Shown piece after piece: positions 8,326 through 17,541 of a DNA stretch of 64,000 bases. The position numbers were made by a program, and so were the translations under genes. Every line of letters starts with the position of its first letter. Within the stretch, counting starts at the first letter, position 1. The notes beneath the pieces were generated by a model. It saw only the letters and a program-made list of their open reading frames with translations, was not told where the DNA came from and searched no databases. The stretch comes from Ferruginibacter paludis (GTDB taxonomy: Bacteria; Bacteroidota; Bacteroidia; Chitinophagales; Chitinophagaceae). Location of the stretch: the NCBI RefSeq assembly GCF_030409685.1, contig NZ_JAUFQJ010000001.1, forward strand, positions 1-64,000. Reading direction: 5' to 3'.

Positions 8326-8841
8326 ATGAGTACTAGTTACACAACTTCAAACACACAGACTTTTACCCTTACTCACGCCAAATACCTGGCATCAAAAGTC
8401 GCTGCAGATTTAAAACGCATTCAACGTTTTTACGGATCGCCAAGTGATATCCAAATTACAGCATATGAAAATGAACTAACTGAGTACTTAAAGTGTGGGT
8501 ATTTAACTGAAGTTTCTTATGGATTTAAACGCAATGATAACTGGATCGAACCAACAGTTAAATATTCGGCAAGAGATCTTGCCGGAATGAGCAGCAGCGA
8601 TGATGACCCAGGACGTATTCGACCCAATGCAGATATTTCTAATGCTTCATTTTATTCATATCTCGTTTCAAATTCAGCTTACGATCAGCTAACAGAAAGC
8701 GAGCAAAGCAAGTTCAAAGACAGCTTACCTATTAAAAGAGGCGGAGCACCTACTCCAGGTATAAGTGGATACACAAGCTCAGACAAATCTTATTCTTCAG
8801 GAGGTCGTGCCCTTGATCGTTCATCAGTAAAAAACTATTAA
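8326..8841 (+). CDS. cap7: CBASS bacterial HORMA-domain protein (Cap7)
   Basis: A 171-residue protein. It opens with TQTFTLTHAKYLASKVAADLKRIQRFYG, the hallmark of bacterial HORMA family 1, and has a Gly/Ser-rich C-terminal tail (SSDKSYSSGGRALDRSS) suited to safety-belt closure. HORMA proteins sense phage peptides, close around them and activate the CD-NTase. A longer frame opens upstream at 8224 but overlaps the cyclase by about 100 bases; the ATG at 8326, 4 bases past the cyclase stop, gives the family N terminus and is chosen. Only one HORMA gene is present (III-C-like layout). Confidence 0.87.
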   Translation: MSTSYTTSNTQTFTLTHAKYLASKVAADLKRIQRFYGSPSDIQITAYENELTEYLKCGYLTEVSYGFKRNDNWIEPTVKYSARDLAGMSSSDDDPGRIRPNADISNASFYSYLVSNSAYDQLTESEQSKFKDSLPIKRGGAPTPGISGYTSSDKSYSSGGRALDRSSVKNY

Positions 8842-9777
8842 ATGGAAAATATTAAACCTTCGTTTTCGGAATTATTTGAATCAACTATCGTATACCCGGA
8901 CCCTGATATGCAGGAGCGCTTAAGTTTGCTCGTCGGCCTTGATGAAACAAAACAAAAGATAGGGAAAATACTAAGCCTCCTTATCAATCCCGATGGTGTA
9001 CAAGCCTGGGTCAATAAATATCATAAAGGTGCGAGACAAGTGCTAAATTTTGTGACTCGTCGTCCACCACTGATTATCTTCGCAGGTGACGTAGGTTCAG
9101 GAAAATCTGAACTCGCTTATACCATTGGTGATGCAGTCGCTAGGCAAGAAAATCTGGATCTAGAACTTTTTCCTTTAAGTCTTGCGGCAAGAGGACAAGG
9201 CAGGGTTGGTCAAATGACTCAATTGGTATCTGCAGCCTTTGATTATACATTGGAAAAAGCTAAAAGACTAAAAAGCAGTAATGGGAAGTCACGGGGCGCT
9301 GTAATATTATTGGTTGATGAAGCTGATGCCCTTGCACAGTCAAGGGAAGATGAACAGATGCATCATGAAGATAGGGCAGGCGTCAATGCCTTTATCCGAG
9401 GAATTGATAATTTAGGTAATGGCAAATTTCCTGCGGCTGTTATCTTGTGCACCAACCGCCCTAATGCGTTGGATCCCGCCATAAGAAGAAGAGCAGCTGA
9501 GATTATTTATTTCAACAGACCGGGCGTGGAATCTCGTAACCACGTGCTGAATTCGCCCTTAAGTGAATTAGGGATTGATAAAAAATCAATCCAAAAGATA
9601 GTTGAACTAACTGGACCAAAGGAAGGCCGGGAATTCGGTTGTACGTTTTCTGATCTGGTACAACGGTTACTGCCTTCAATCATCTTGGATGCATACCCTA
9701 ACGGTGCTGTACAATCGACACGTGCTGTTGAAATTGCAAAAAACATAATCCCCACCTCACCTTTTAAAGAATCATAA
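8842..9777 (+). CDS. cap6: CBASS TRIP13-like AAA+ ATPase (Cap6)
   Basis: A 311-residue AAA+ protein. Walker A is GDVGSGKS at 82-89, Walker B LLVDEAD at 156-162, sensor 1 is Asn205 in ILCTNRPNALDP, and an arginine-finger cluster RRR lies at 215-217. It follows the HORMA gene with no gap. Trip13/Pch2 homologues in CBASS open closed HORMA complexes and so switch the cyclase off, preventing premature nuclease firing. All key ATPase residues are present, so it should be active. Confidence 0.9.
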   Translation: MENIKPSFSELFESTIVYPDPDMQERLSLLVGLDETKQKIGKILSLLINPDGVQAWVNKYHKGARQVLNFVTRRPPLIIFAGDVGSGKSELAYTIGDAVARQENLDLELFPLSLAARGQGRVGQMTQLVSAAFDYTLEKAKRLKSSNGKSRGAVILLVDEADALAQSREDEQMHHEDRAGVNAFIRGIDNLGNGKFPAAVILCTNRPNALDPAIRRRAAEIIYFNRPGVESRNHVLNSPLSELGIDKKSIQKIVELTGPKEGREFGCTFSDLVQRLLPSIILDAYPNGAVQSTRAVEIAKNIIPTSPFKES

Positions 9778-9779
9778 TT

Positions 9780-10502
9780 ATGACAAACTGGACTTTAGAA
9801 CAAATATTACATGGCCTCCATGACGACATACATCAGCGCTTAGAAATTGCAAGGAAAGCTTTACGCCATCCGGTAAGTAAAGGAGATGCAAGCGAAAAGA
9901 TTTGGCTTGAGTTACTAAACAAGTACCTGCCTGAGAGATACAGAGCTGAAAAAGCCCATATTGTAGACAGCAAGGGTCAATTCAGTGAGCAAATTGATGT
10001 AGTAATATTTGATAGGCAGTACTCTCCCTTTATCTTTAATTTCCAGGGAGAATATATTATACCTGCAGAAAGTGTTTATGCTGTGTTCGAGGCTAAACAA
10101 TCAATAAATGCAGGGTATGTCAAATATGCACAAGATAAAATAGCATCAGTGCGGAACCTTTACAGAACCAGTCTTCCGATACTACATGCAGGAGGCAAAT
10201 ATCCTGCGAAAGCCCCGATTAATATTATTGGCGGAATACTGACATTTGAAAGCGACTGGACACCAGGTATGGGCGACCCTTTAAAGACGGCGCTTGCTTT
10301 TACGCCCGGAGTAATTGATCTTGGATGTATCGCTGCGCACGGACACTTTTACTTCAAACCAGAGGATAATGAATATGAGTTCATTTCAGAAGGTAAACCT
10401 GCAACAGCTTTTCTTTTCAAACTCATTTCTATGCTGCAGTTCAGCGGCACTGTGCCGATGATAGATGTTATGGAATATTCGAAATGGCTAGTTCCAAGTT
10501 AA
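9780..10502 (+). CDS. nucC: CBASS effector nuclease NucC
   Basis: A 240-residue restriction-like endonuclease activated by cyclic tri-AMP. Length and sequence match the E. coli NucC family (DUF6602) throughout. The catalytic IDx30ExK set falls at Asp73, Glu104 and Lys106, the same numbers as in E. coli NucC. Flanking motifs QIDVVIFDRQYSPFIF, PAESVYAVFEAKQS and HAGGKYPAKAP are well kept. NucC trimers join into hexamers on ligand binding and degrade duplex DNA, killing the infected cell. It starts 2 bases after cap6 and closes the operon. Confidence 0.94.
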   Translation: MTNWTLEQILHGLHDDIHQRLEIARKALRHPVSKGDASEKIWLELLNKYLPERYRAEKAHIVDSKGQFSEQIDVVIFDRQYSPFIFNFQGEYIIPAESVYAVFEAKQSINAGYVKYAQDKIASVRNLYRTSLPILHAGGKYPAKAPINIIGGILTFESDWTPGMGDPLKTALAFTPGVIDLGCIAAHGHFYFKPEDNEYEFISEGKPATAFLFKLISMLQFSGTVPMIDVMEYSKWLVPS

Positions 10503-10522
10503 CATCTAGAAACTTGTTTTGT

Positions 10523-10544
10523 GTAAGGCAAAAGCAAGCCTTAC
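10523..10544. terminator. Hairpin between convergent nucC and mobC
   Basis: GTAAGGC (10523-10529) pairs with GCCTTAC (10538-10544) around an 8-base loop in the 76-base space between convergent genes. No long T tract follows on either side, so it is a weak or bidirectional terminator candidate. Confidence 0.4.
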
Positions 10545-10578
10545 AGTATCGAAAAGCTATTTGCAACCATTAAAGCGC

Positions 10579-12537
10579 TTATGCGAGATTCTTCTTCAAT
10601 TTAATAACCTCCTCACCAATCAACTTTTTCACCTCCATCTTAACCTGGTAATAATTATCCAGCACCTGCTGCTGGGTCACATTGCACACAACGGGAATGT
10701 CTTTATACCGGCTTACTTCTTGATTCAGTTTATCCGCATCATTAATAATCTCCCCATGAAACATCTTCAGCTTAATTTTTTCATCCGGATTATCAGCAAC
10801 CAGGCCTACAAACTCACCAGATGAAAGAGCGGCAATTTTCGAAGCCGGAATTGCACTATCCAATTGCTTTGAATGACTGATAGAAGTATCCAGCCGGTTT
10901 ACAGAAACACTCTGCCTATCCTGCATGATCTTTCCAAAACGTTCCGATAATAGTTTGGAAGTCTCTCCCATCACCTGCCCGCTGATGATGTTACCAGTAA
11001 TGTTTACGATCACATCTGCCTGCTCTTTTCCATAATCTTTTTTCAATTGGCTGAAATCCTGCATGGCCAAGGTGGTAGCAACCTTGTTGCTTCTTGCCGT
11101 TGCAATCAGGCTGTCCATGTTGTTGAAGTAGATGGTTGGGAATTCATCAAACACCAAACTGCATTTCAACATTCCTTTTCTATTCACTTGCCTGATTAGC
11201 CTTGAAATATAAAGCGATAAAACAGCGCCATAGATTTGTTGCTTCTCCGGGTTATTACCTACACAAACAATTTTCGGATGTTTAGGGTTGTTGATGTCCA
11301 ATGTAAAGTCGTTGCCAGATAACACCCAATACAATTGCGGTGAAGCCAATCTCGCCATACCAATTTTTGCTGAAGCTACTTGTCCTTCCAATTGCTCCAT
11401 TGCATCGTTTTGGTAGGCGGTAATAAATGGATTGACCAATACTTCAATTTCAGGTTGGGTATTCAGAACCGGAAACAGTTCATCATAATCCGATTGCATG
11501 AGTTCTATTACATGCGGCAGGGTGCAGTATTTTCCATCTTCATATTTTTTCAAAAACCAAATGATGGCAGTAACAAAATTGATCGGTGATTCTACAAAGA
11601 AATCGCCCTGCTTATTAATCCACTCCCTGTTTAACCCCAACAATATCGTCCTGGCAGATTCCGTCGCATCAGTAATATCATTCATCGTGTTTGGATCAAG
11701 GGGATTGCAGCGGTGGGAAATTGAAAGGTTATCAAAGTTGATTACATAGAATGATGGCTTAACAGGATAGTTATGTTTGTTTTGCTGCAGCCAGTTGTAA
11801 ACTATTTTCGAAAGATCATCGTACTTAAAATCATACACAAACATAGCAAAGCCCTTTTCGATGTGCTGTTTAATAACATGCTGAATTACGAACCAACTTT
11901 TACCAGCACCCGGACTACCAATAACCAACAAACCCCTGAAGGGATTGATGATGTTGATCCAACTCTTTCTAATCCTCCCTTTAAGATTGTATCGGGCGGG
12001 AAGGTTGATTGCATATTCGTTTGTTAGTAATCTTTCCTCCTGCGGAAAAGTTTCATTGAGCGAATTGAAAACATCGTTCGATAGATTCAGTCTGACTAAG
12101 CGACTGAGCAAGTTTCCTCCGGCTAATATTAGTAGAAAGCCAATGCTTGTTACAACCATGTAAATTATAGCGATTTTTTCCAGCGAATAATTCAAATTGA
12201 ATAGCATTCCGCTGCTAAAGAAAAGCATGAAGCCAATAAGTAAATAACTTGCTACAACTTTCCAGTTAATCTTTTCATCTTTCTTGCCTTGTGCACCGAG
12301 CAATGAAATTACCAATAACCCAATCGCTATAAACTTGGAAATATATAAGCTGATGAACAAACCTGTATGCATGATGTTAGCCATTAGCCTATCGGTAATA
12401 GTACTTCTAAATTCCCATTGCTTAAAAGCAGTATAACAGTAGTAATAAAAGTGCAGCAGCAAAATGAATATGCTGGCCAATCTTGTCAGGTCAACTATTT
12501 TCCTTAACCCCTGTTCATTTTCCCCTGTCTGTGACAT
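10579..12537 (-). CDS. mobC: Type IV coupling protein (MobC / TraG-VirD4 family)
   Basis: A 652-residue DNA-transfer ATPase. The N-terminal 145 residues hold several membrane helices (near 20-35, 55-80, 95-115, 120-140). Walker A is GSPGAGKS at 207-214 and the Walker B strand reads CSLVFDEFPTIYF. Later motifs such as LSSGEFVGLVADNP fit the TraM-recognition region of TraG. It would link the relaxosome to a conjugation pore supplied by another element, because no pore genes are in view. It is the last gene of mobA-mobB-mobC, 16 bases after mobB. Confidence 0.88.
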   Translation of the reverse strand: MSQTGENEQGLRKIVDLTRLASIFILLLHFYYYCYTAFKQWEFRSTITDRLMANIMHTGLFISLYISKFIAIGLLVISLLGAQGKKDEKINWKVVASYLLIGFMLFFSSGMLFNLNYSLEKIAIIYMVVTSIGFLLILAGGNLLSRLVRLNLSNDVFNSLNETFPQEERLLTNEYAINLPARYNLKGRIRKSWINIINPFRGLLVIGSPGAGKSWFVIQHVIKQHIEKGFAMFVYDFKYDDLSKIVYNWLQQNKHNYPVKPSFYVINFDNLSISHRCNPLDPNTMNDITDATESARTILLGLNREWINKQGDFFVESPINFVTAIIWFLKKYEDGKYCTLPHVIELMQSDYDELFPVLNTQPEIEVLVNPFITAYQNDAMEQLEGQVASAKIGMARLASPQLYWVLSGNDFTLDINNPKHPKIVCVGNNPEKQQIYGAVLSLYISRLIRQVNRKGMLKCSLVFDEFPTIYFNNMDSLIATARSNKVATTLAMQDFSQLKKDYGKEQADVIVNITGNIISGQVMGETSKLLSERFGKIMQDRQSVSVNRLDTSISHSKQLDSAIPASKIAALSSGEFVGLVADNPDEKIKLKMFHGEIINDADKLNQEVSRYKDIPVVCNVTQQQVLDNYYQVKMEVKKLIGEEVIKLKKNLA

Positions 12538-12553
12538 AACACTATTTTAAAAT

Positions 12554-13828
12554 TTACAAATTGTGATTTCTTCTTTTTTTCTTGCGCTTCTTTTGTAGCA
12601 AACTATTTGGTATATTATCGTACTGCTCTTTTGCTGACATCAATGTTTCTAATAAGCTGTCGCTCTTTGCAGGCAGATCATGTGATTTGTCAAATTGCTT
12701 TTGCTGCATTTTAGCATTGCTTGAATTCGATGTCGCTCCTGATTTCTTTTCCTGTGTTACGGATTCGTTTTTATCTTCATTACCTAAACTGCTTTTCAAG
12801 GCTGCTGCACTGTAACCTTTTCCTAGATCACTTCCATTAAACACTACTTTGTTTTGATTGTCCACGAAAGTGATACCGTACAATCGTCCTTCTGCATTTC
12901 GTCTTAGCACGGTGTAGATTTGTTTCTGCCTTTGAGTAGCTACTAAATTGTTCATACTTGCTGACGAGGTCTGCAGGCAATCATCAATGGCATTTTTAGT
13001 TCTCTGTTTCAGCGATTCTTTTGCAGATTCATTGATCAAAAACTTCTTTTCAAGATTATCAAGTATGGGTTTGCAACCTATTGTACTTGCTTTAATAGGT
13101 ACACCAACTTTATTTCCCTGTGCATCCAGGATACGATAAACCAATCCACGGCTCTTGTAAATCCTGCCATCTTCTTTCCCCCGGTCAGCAACAATATTGA
13201 ACTGCTTTAAAGCGGCATTAAATTCTGGCAATGAACTAAACTTATATTGACTGAATACAGCACTGACAACATTGGAAATACTTCTCTTGGTTTCTGATGT
13301 TCCGTAAATAGCTTTCTCGGCCTCTACGGGCTTGATGCCAGGCTTCAGTATTTGCTGCTGACGTTCCGCTCTCACCAAACCATACGCCTGCTCTATTTCC
13401 TTCCTGGCTTTTTCAGATTGATTTCTCCCGATGTTATGGGTGTTAATTCTGCTGCCATCATTTTGGATGGTAGTGCTTACTATGTGGATGTGCGGATGCC
13501 CGGCATCTTCATGTTTGTAAACAAGAAAGGGTTGCTCACCAAATCCTATCTTCTCCATGTAAACCCCGGCAATCTCAACAAGCTTACTTTCAGATAACTT
13601 TTCTGACGGATCAAAATTGAGAGAAATATGCAGCGTTTTTGTTGTAGCCATTTTGTTCAACCGGTTGTTTGTTTCAAAGCCGTCGAGCTTTTGATAGAAG
13701 TTCATTTTGTTAGCATCATTTAGATAGTTGCCGGCAAACAAACATTGCGCTGTTCCTTTCTGAACTTTCTTTTCATTGTAGTTTAGTGCAGCTTCTATAC
13801 TTTTTGGTATCGTTATTTTTGCAACCAT
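12554..13828 (-). CDS. mobB: MobB relaxase / mobilization nuclease
   Basis: A 424-residue relaxase. The N terminus carries the HUH-type metal site GHPHIHIVST (His111, His113, His115), preceded by the strand HISLNFDPSEKL. The C-terminal half is lysine-rich and ends in a basic tail (QKKRKKKRRN). It should nick oriT and lead the strand into a recipient. Its start overlaps the mobA end by 16 bases, so the two are coupled. The candidate nic tyrosine lies in the N-terminal 50 residues (NYNEKK or NFYQK) but cannot be fixed by eye. Confidence 0.87.
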   Translation of the reverse strand: MVAKITIPKSIEAALNYNEKKVQKGTAQCLFAGNYLNDANKMNFYQKLDGFETNNRLNKMATTKTLHISLNFDPSEKLSESKLVEIAGVYMEKIGFGEQPFLVYKHEDAGHPHIHIVSTTIQNDGSRINTHNIGRNQSEKARKEIEQAYGLVRAERQQQILKPGIKPVEAEKAIYGTSETKRSISNVVSAVFSQYKFSSLPEFNAALKQFNIVADRGKEDGRIYKSRGLVYRILDAQGNKVGVPIKASTIGCKPILDNLEKKFLINESAKESLKQRTKNAIDDCLQTSSASMNNLVATQRQKQIYTVLRRNAEGRLYGITFVDNQNKVVFNGSDLGKGYSAAALKSSLGNEDKNESVTQEKKSGATSNSSNAKMQQKQFDKSHDLPAKSDSLLETLMSAKEQYDNIPNSLLQKKRKKKRRNHNL

Positions 13829-14208
13829 TCTTCGTAGAGTTGATTCATCCTTAATTTTATTTCATCCACCTTCTTTACTAAAGATTGATGCAGCCCGTCG
13901 TAATGATTCACCCATGCCCTAAACTCAGGTATCTTATCAAGAATATGCAGCTTGTGCACCACCTGGTTGAAATTATTTCCGATTCCATTCAGGTCTTTTT
14001 TCAAAGCAAGCATGTCCTTCAAAAAGTCATCTGCAGACTGGTTCCGGTAGTTGATTAAAACAGGCTTTTGCATTGCGACTTCCCTTACATAAGCACTGAT
14101 ATTTTTTTCGGTACTTTTTTGCTGATGCTTTTTCACCTGTTGCAATTCACTTTCATTCATCCTGACCTTCAGCATTATTTTCCTTACCTCATTTTCGTTC
14201 TTCTTCAT
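13813..14208 (-). CDS. mobA: MobA relaxosome accessory protein
   Basis: A 131-residue DNA-binding accessory protein of the Bacteroides mobilization type. The N-terminal half fits a ribbon-helix-helix (EVRKIMLKVRMNESELQQV then ISAYVREVAMQKP). The C-terminal half is helical (LNGIGNNFNQVVHKLH, a motif typical of MobC/MobA relaxosome proteins). The frame stays open upstream to 14337, but that would run through the palindromic oriT-like region; the ATG at 14208 gives the family start (MKKNENEVRK) and is chosen. It helps the relaxase melt oriT. Confidence 0.82.
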   Translation of the reverse strand: MKKNENEVRKIMLKVRMNESELQQVKKHQQKSTEKNISAYVREVAMQKPVLINYRNQSADDFLKDMLALKKDLNGIGNNFNQVVHKLHILDKIPEFRAWVNHYDGLHQSLVKKVDEIKLRMNQLYEEWLQK

Positions 14209-14280
14209 AATCTCATTTTTAAATCTTTGATCAATGGTTGTAGCATCTTTCCAATCCCCCGTACGACTTCGGAGTGAAGG

Positions 14281-14338
14281 GGCAAGATTCCAAACGTGGC
14301 CACGTTTGTACATCTTGCCATGTGCAAGACCCGGCACA
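14281..14338. other. Candidate origin of transfer (oriT)
   Basis: A nested palindrome: outer arms GGCAAGAT (14281-14288) and ATCTTGCC (14312-14319) enclose a perfect 18-bp palindrome CAAACGTGG-CCACGTTTG (14291-14308). A third pair, TGTGC (14321) and GCACA (14334-14338), follows. It lies 72 bases upstream of mobA, where oriT normally sits in Bacteroidota mobilizable elements. The rest of 14339-14584 shows nothing further. Identity as oriT is inferred from place and structure. Confidence 0.6.
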
Positions 14339-14602
14339 TTTCGCCTTGAAAAAGATTAATGTAAGTAAATCTGTAATTTTTGTTCCCAGGAATACAAGAG
14401 CATGCGGCAAGTGAGATAGCCAAAAGGGGAATAGCGACTTCATTAAAATTAGATTTTCAAACTCACAACGATCATTTTTCACGGTCAATCCAATACCCGA
14501 AAAGGGCGAAATATTATACCAAAAGCCTAATTTGCATGGCTAATATTTAGCCATGTGAACAATTCTTCATGAAGTTCAAACAGATTGAATTATTATTGTG
14601 AA

Positions 14603-14908
14603 ATGAGAGATTCCCTAAAGCATGTTTTTAGTAACCAGGTTGTGTTGGAAGACGGCAGTTCATTTTATTATTCTATTTCTCCCAACGAATTAAAGAACGC
14701 TTTAGGGTATAATATTGCCGTTTTACAGGAATATAACTTTTCAAAAAACGGAGACGAGAGCGGTCAAAATTCGTGCAAGCTATACAAGACAAAAGACGGA
14801 AATTGGTATGACTTTGAAGATGCAAAAACAACTGTTGAAAAGGGAACGTTGGGACTACTTAAATCCGCTATTGACACCAAAGAAAATAAAGAAGTTGCTG
14901 GTCTATAA
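14603..14908 (+). CDS. Hypothetical protein, 101 residues
   Basis: A small soluble protein I do not recognise. It is mildly acidic, with a strand-rich start (NQVVLEDGSSFYYSISPNELKNALGY) and a segment LYKTKDGNWYDFEDAKT. No signal peptide, membrane helix or HTH is seen. A TTG six codons earlier (14585) is an alternative start; the ATG is preferred. It converges on the HIRAN gene with a 33-base gap and stands alone between the mob module and that gene. Confidence 0.55.
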   Translation: MRDSLKHVFSNQVVLEDGSSFYYSISPNELKNALGYNIAVLQEYNFSKNGDESGQNSCKLYKTKDGNWYDFEDAKTTVEKGTLGLLKSAIDTKENKEVAGL

Positions 14909-14941
14909 TATAACTTAAAATATAAATTCCTTCTGGCTGAT

Positions 14942-15688
14942 TTAAGTAAGAAAAAACTCCATAAATTCTTCGCCATTATTATCTTTAACCAACTGAATAT
15001 CATCTCCAATTTCGTACATATAAGTGTATATCCCGTCGTCTTTAATATGGAGAAATCTGCCTGGTTTGTTTATTGAAACAGGATATTTGGAATAGTACTT
15101 TTCAAAATGGTTTTTTGCTTCAACCTGTTCAGCAGGAATGGTATCAAGATTGATCACCCGGTTACTATCATCAAACAGATGATCCAGCGTTAAAACCCTT
15201 TCTTTTTTTACCTCATTTTTGTTTTTGCTTAATGTGCTATAATGAGGGGCTTCTATCCTGGTTAAATAGCTGGCGTGGGCTGGCATATCCTTGTTAACTT
15301 CCTGAACAAAGTAAATTGCCATAGCTACGTTCTCCCAGGGCTGTGAGTTCTTTTCCAAATGTGTTATTACTCCAAATAAACTCAGTGCATCTGAATCCAA
15401 GAGATAGCTTAGCATTTCATTGACTAAAGAAGGGATAAAACCTATTTTCTTGCCTTGTAGATGCAGTGCGATGGCACAGTCGTCGTACTCATTCTCCGGC
15501 GCCCTTACCAGTTCCAATAAATCGCCTTCTTTCATACTATCCAGCAATTGCGTTCCTTCGTAGTGTCGAAAGCCTGCAACAAAATATTGTAACAGGTATA
15601 TTTTCCTGAAATCCTTTGTAATGAAAACTGGTAGTTTGCCTATTGCAATGGAAGCGACTAATTGTTTTAAAAAGCCGGAACGGTTCAT
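14942..15688 (-). CDS. HIRAN-domain protein
   Basis: A 248-residue protein. The HIRAN domain lies about residues 28-110: FVAGFRHYEGTQLLDSMKEG, ELVRAPENEYDDCAIALHL and GKKIGFIPSLVNEMLSYLLD fit the family (small beta barrel that in eukaryotic helicases binds 3' DNA ends). The remaining residues have no recognised domain. Stand-alone HIRAN proteins are frequent in accessory DNA and may bind damaged or foreign DNA. It ends where the mob-side region begins and its upstream side is cut by the IS element, which lies 75 bases before its start. Confidence 0.78.
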   Translation of the reverse strand: MNRSGFLKQLVASIAIGKLPVFITKDFRKIYLLQYFVAGFRHYEGTQLLDSMKEGDLLELVRAPENEYDDCAIALHLQGKKIGFIPSLVNEMLSYLLDSDALSLFGVITHLEKNSQPWENVAMAIYFVQEVNKDMPAHASYLTRIEAPHYSTLSKNKNEVKKERVLTLDHLFDDSNRVINLDTIPAEQVEAKNHFEKYYSKYPVSINKPGRFLHIKDDGIYTYMYEIGDDIQLVKDNNGEEFMEFFLT

Positions 15689-15763
15689 GTTTAATAACTG
15701 TAAATGATCGAAGTTTTATTTAAGAAATAGTAATACCAACTTCATTTTTCATAGTATCATCGT

Positions 15764-17494
15764 CAGACTGTGCAAAAACTAAAATCAAAAAAAAGAGATG
15801 ACTTACCCACAACTTATCATAAGGTACATCAAAAGCAATAATAACATTGTCTAAGTAATATGAGTTATAAACAAGGCATAGCACGGGAACAAATGAGCAT
15901 GTTCAGTTTGGATTGTGTAATAACAAACAACAATGCTGTGCGGCTGATAGACCTGTTTGTGGAGCAACTTGATTTAGCCGTTCTTGGTTTTACAAAAACC
16001 ACGGTAAAGAAAGAAGGCTGTCCACCTTATAATGCAAAGGATATGCTGAAGCTGTATTATTACGGTTACCTCAACCGTATCCGTTCTTCCCGTAAGTTGG
16101 AAGCAGAATGCACCCGAACATAGAATTGTGGTGGCTGTTGCACCAGTTGATGCCCGACTACCATACCATTGCCGACTTTCGTAAAGACAATGCAGTAACC
16201 TTTAAAAAAGCCTTTAAAATGTTTGTATCGTTTTTAAAAGGCGAAGAGTTACTGTCAGCAGAAACGATAGCAATTGACGGCACAAAAATCAGGGCACAAA
16301 ATAATAAGAAGAATAATTTTAACGAGGCTACCCTTGCCAAACATGCAGCTATATAGAAAATAAAACACAGGAATACCTTGCCCTCTTAGATGAGTATGAT
16401 GCTATAGAAGATAAGCAGGCCGGGGCATTGAAGAAACAGGAAGTGGCAAAGAAGATAGCCGTACTTAAAGAACGCAAACAAAAATATGAGCAGCTTACCG
16501 AAGCATTAACCGCCAGTGGTGATAAGCAGGTAAGCACCATCGATGGGCAGAGCCGCTCACTACCAGTTAAAGATGACATCACCAACGTATGTTATAATAT
16601 ACAAACAGTAGCCGACAGCAAGTATAGCGTTATTGTTGATTTTGATACCATCAATGAAGGCGACCAGGGGCAGTTAAGTACAATGGCCGGTAAAGCCATG
16701 CAGGTATTAGAAGTGGAAACAATAATGGCACTGGCCGATAAAGGCTACCATACCGGCAAGCAATTGCAGGAATGCACAGCAGGGCATATCACTACCGTTG
16801 TGGCCTATCCTGATCGCAACAACCGGGCATCACAAATAGATCCTGCGTATCAAACAAGCGAGTTTAGTTATGATGCAAACAAAGATTGTTACAGCTGTCC
16901 GCAGGGAGCTATACTTAGTACTGATGGAGTGGAGTATGAAAAGAAACATATTGGCAGAACAACTTATCTGGTAAAACGATACAGTACAGCACAATGCAGC
17001 GGTTGCCCTGTAAAACATTTATGCACCACAGTAAAAAAAGGCGGCAGGGCGATAGAGCGCAGTACTTACCAGGATGCCATAGATGCCAACAATAAACGGG
17101 TAGATGAAAATGGGGCATTATACAAAAAGCGGCAACAAATAATAGAACACCCTTTTGGCACCATAAAAAGAAGCTGGGGGTATAGTTACACGTTGCTTAA
17201 AAGCATTGAAAAAGTGAATGGAGAAATGGCCATCATATTTACCATGTATAATTTAAGGCGGGCAATAACAATATTAGGCATCACAGTATTGCTAGACAAG
17301 CTCAAAAAGCACCAACCTGCTTTAAAGCCGCCAAACACACGCTTATTAAAGTGCATTAGCAGATGGCAAATGATATCAACAGGCATAGCAGCCTAAAAAA
17401 TAGGGACTGGCAGATTGCCTGTAATGAAATTAAAAACAAGTTGCAGGGCGAAAAAAATTTTTTAAACCGCAATTTTTAGTTTTTGCACAGTCTG
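15764..17494 (+). mobile_element. IS1182-family insertion sequence, 1731 bp
   Basis: The ends are terminal inverted repeats of about 20 bp: CAGACTGTGCAAAAACTAAA at 15764 and its complement ending at 17494. TCGT directly precedes the left end (15760-15763) and directly follows the right end (17495-17498), a 4-bp target duplication. Intact ends and duplication show a single clean insertion. The element carries one broken transposase gene. Confidence 0.88.
15860..17396 (+). pseudogene. IS1182-family transposase, broken by two frameshifts
   Basis: Three consecutive frames make one DDE transposase. Segment 1 (15860-16123) gives the N-terminal domain (NAKDMLKLYYYGYLNRIRSSRKLEAE). One extra base near 16118 shifts the frame; restoring it joins ECTR to NIELWWLLHQLMPDYHTIADFR. 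Segment 2 (to 16356) contains the first DDE acid (ETIAIDGTKIRAQN). A second single-base shift near 16345 leads into segment 3, from YIENKTQEYLALLDEYD to 17396, with the remaining catalytic region (ALADKGYHTGKQL) and a cysteine cluster (CPVKHLC). The enzyme is probably dead, though the ends could be moved in trans. Confidence 0.85.
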
Positions 17495-17541
17495 TCGTTG
17501 CGTCGCAATCCTTTCATCAACAGTACAAGGATTTAGCTTTT

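Noticed and set aside
10519..13597. Several + strand frames across the mob genes
   Set aside because: They are antisense shadows of well supported mobC and mobB.
14209..14337. N-terminal extension of MobA
   Set aside because: It translates the oriT-like palindromic region; the family start is at 14208.
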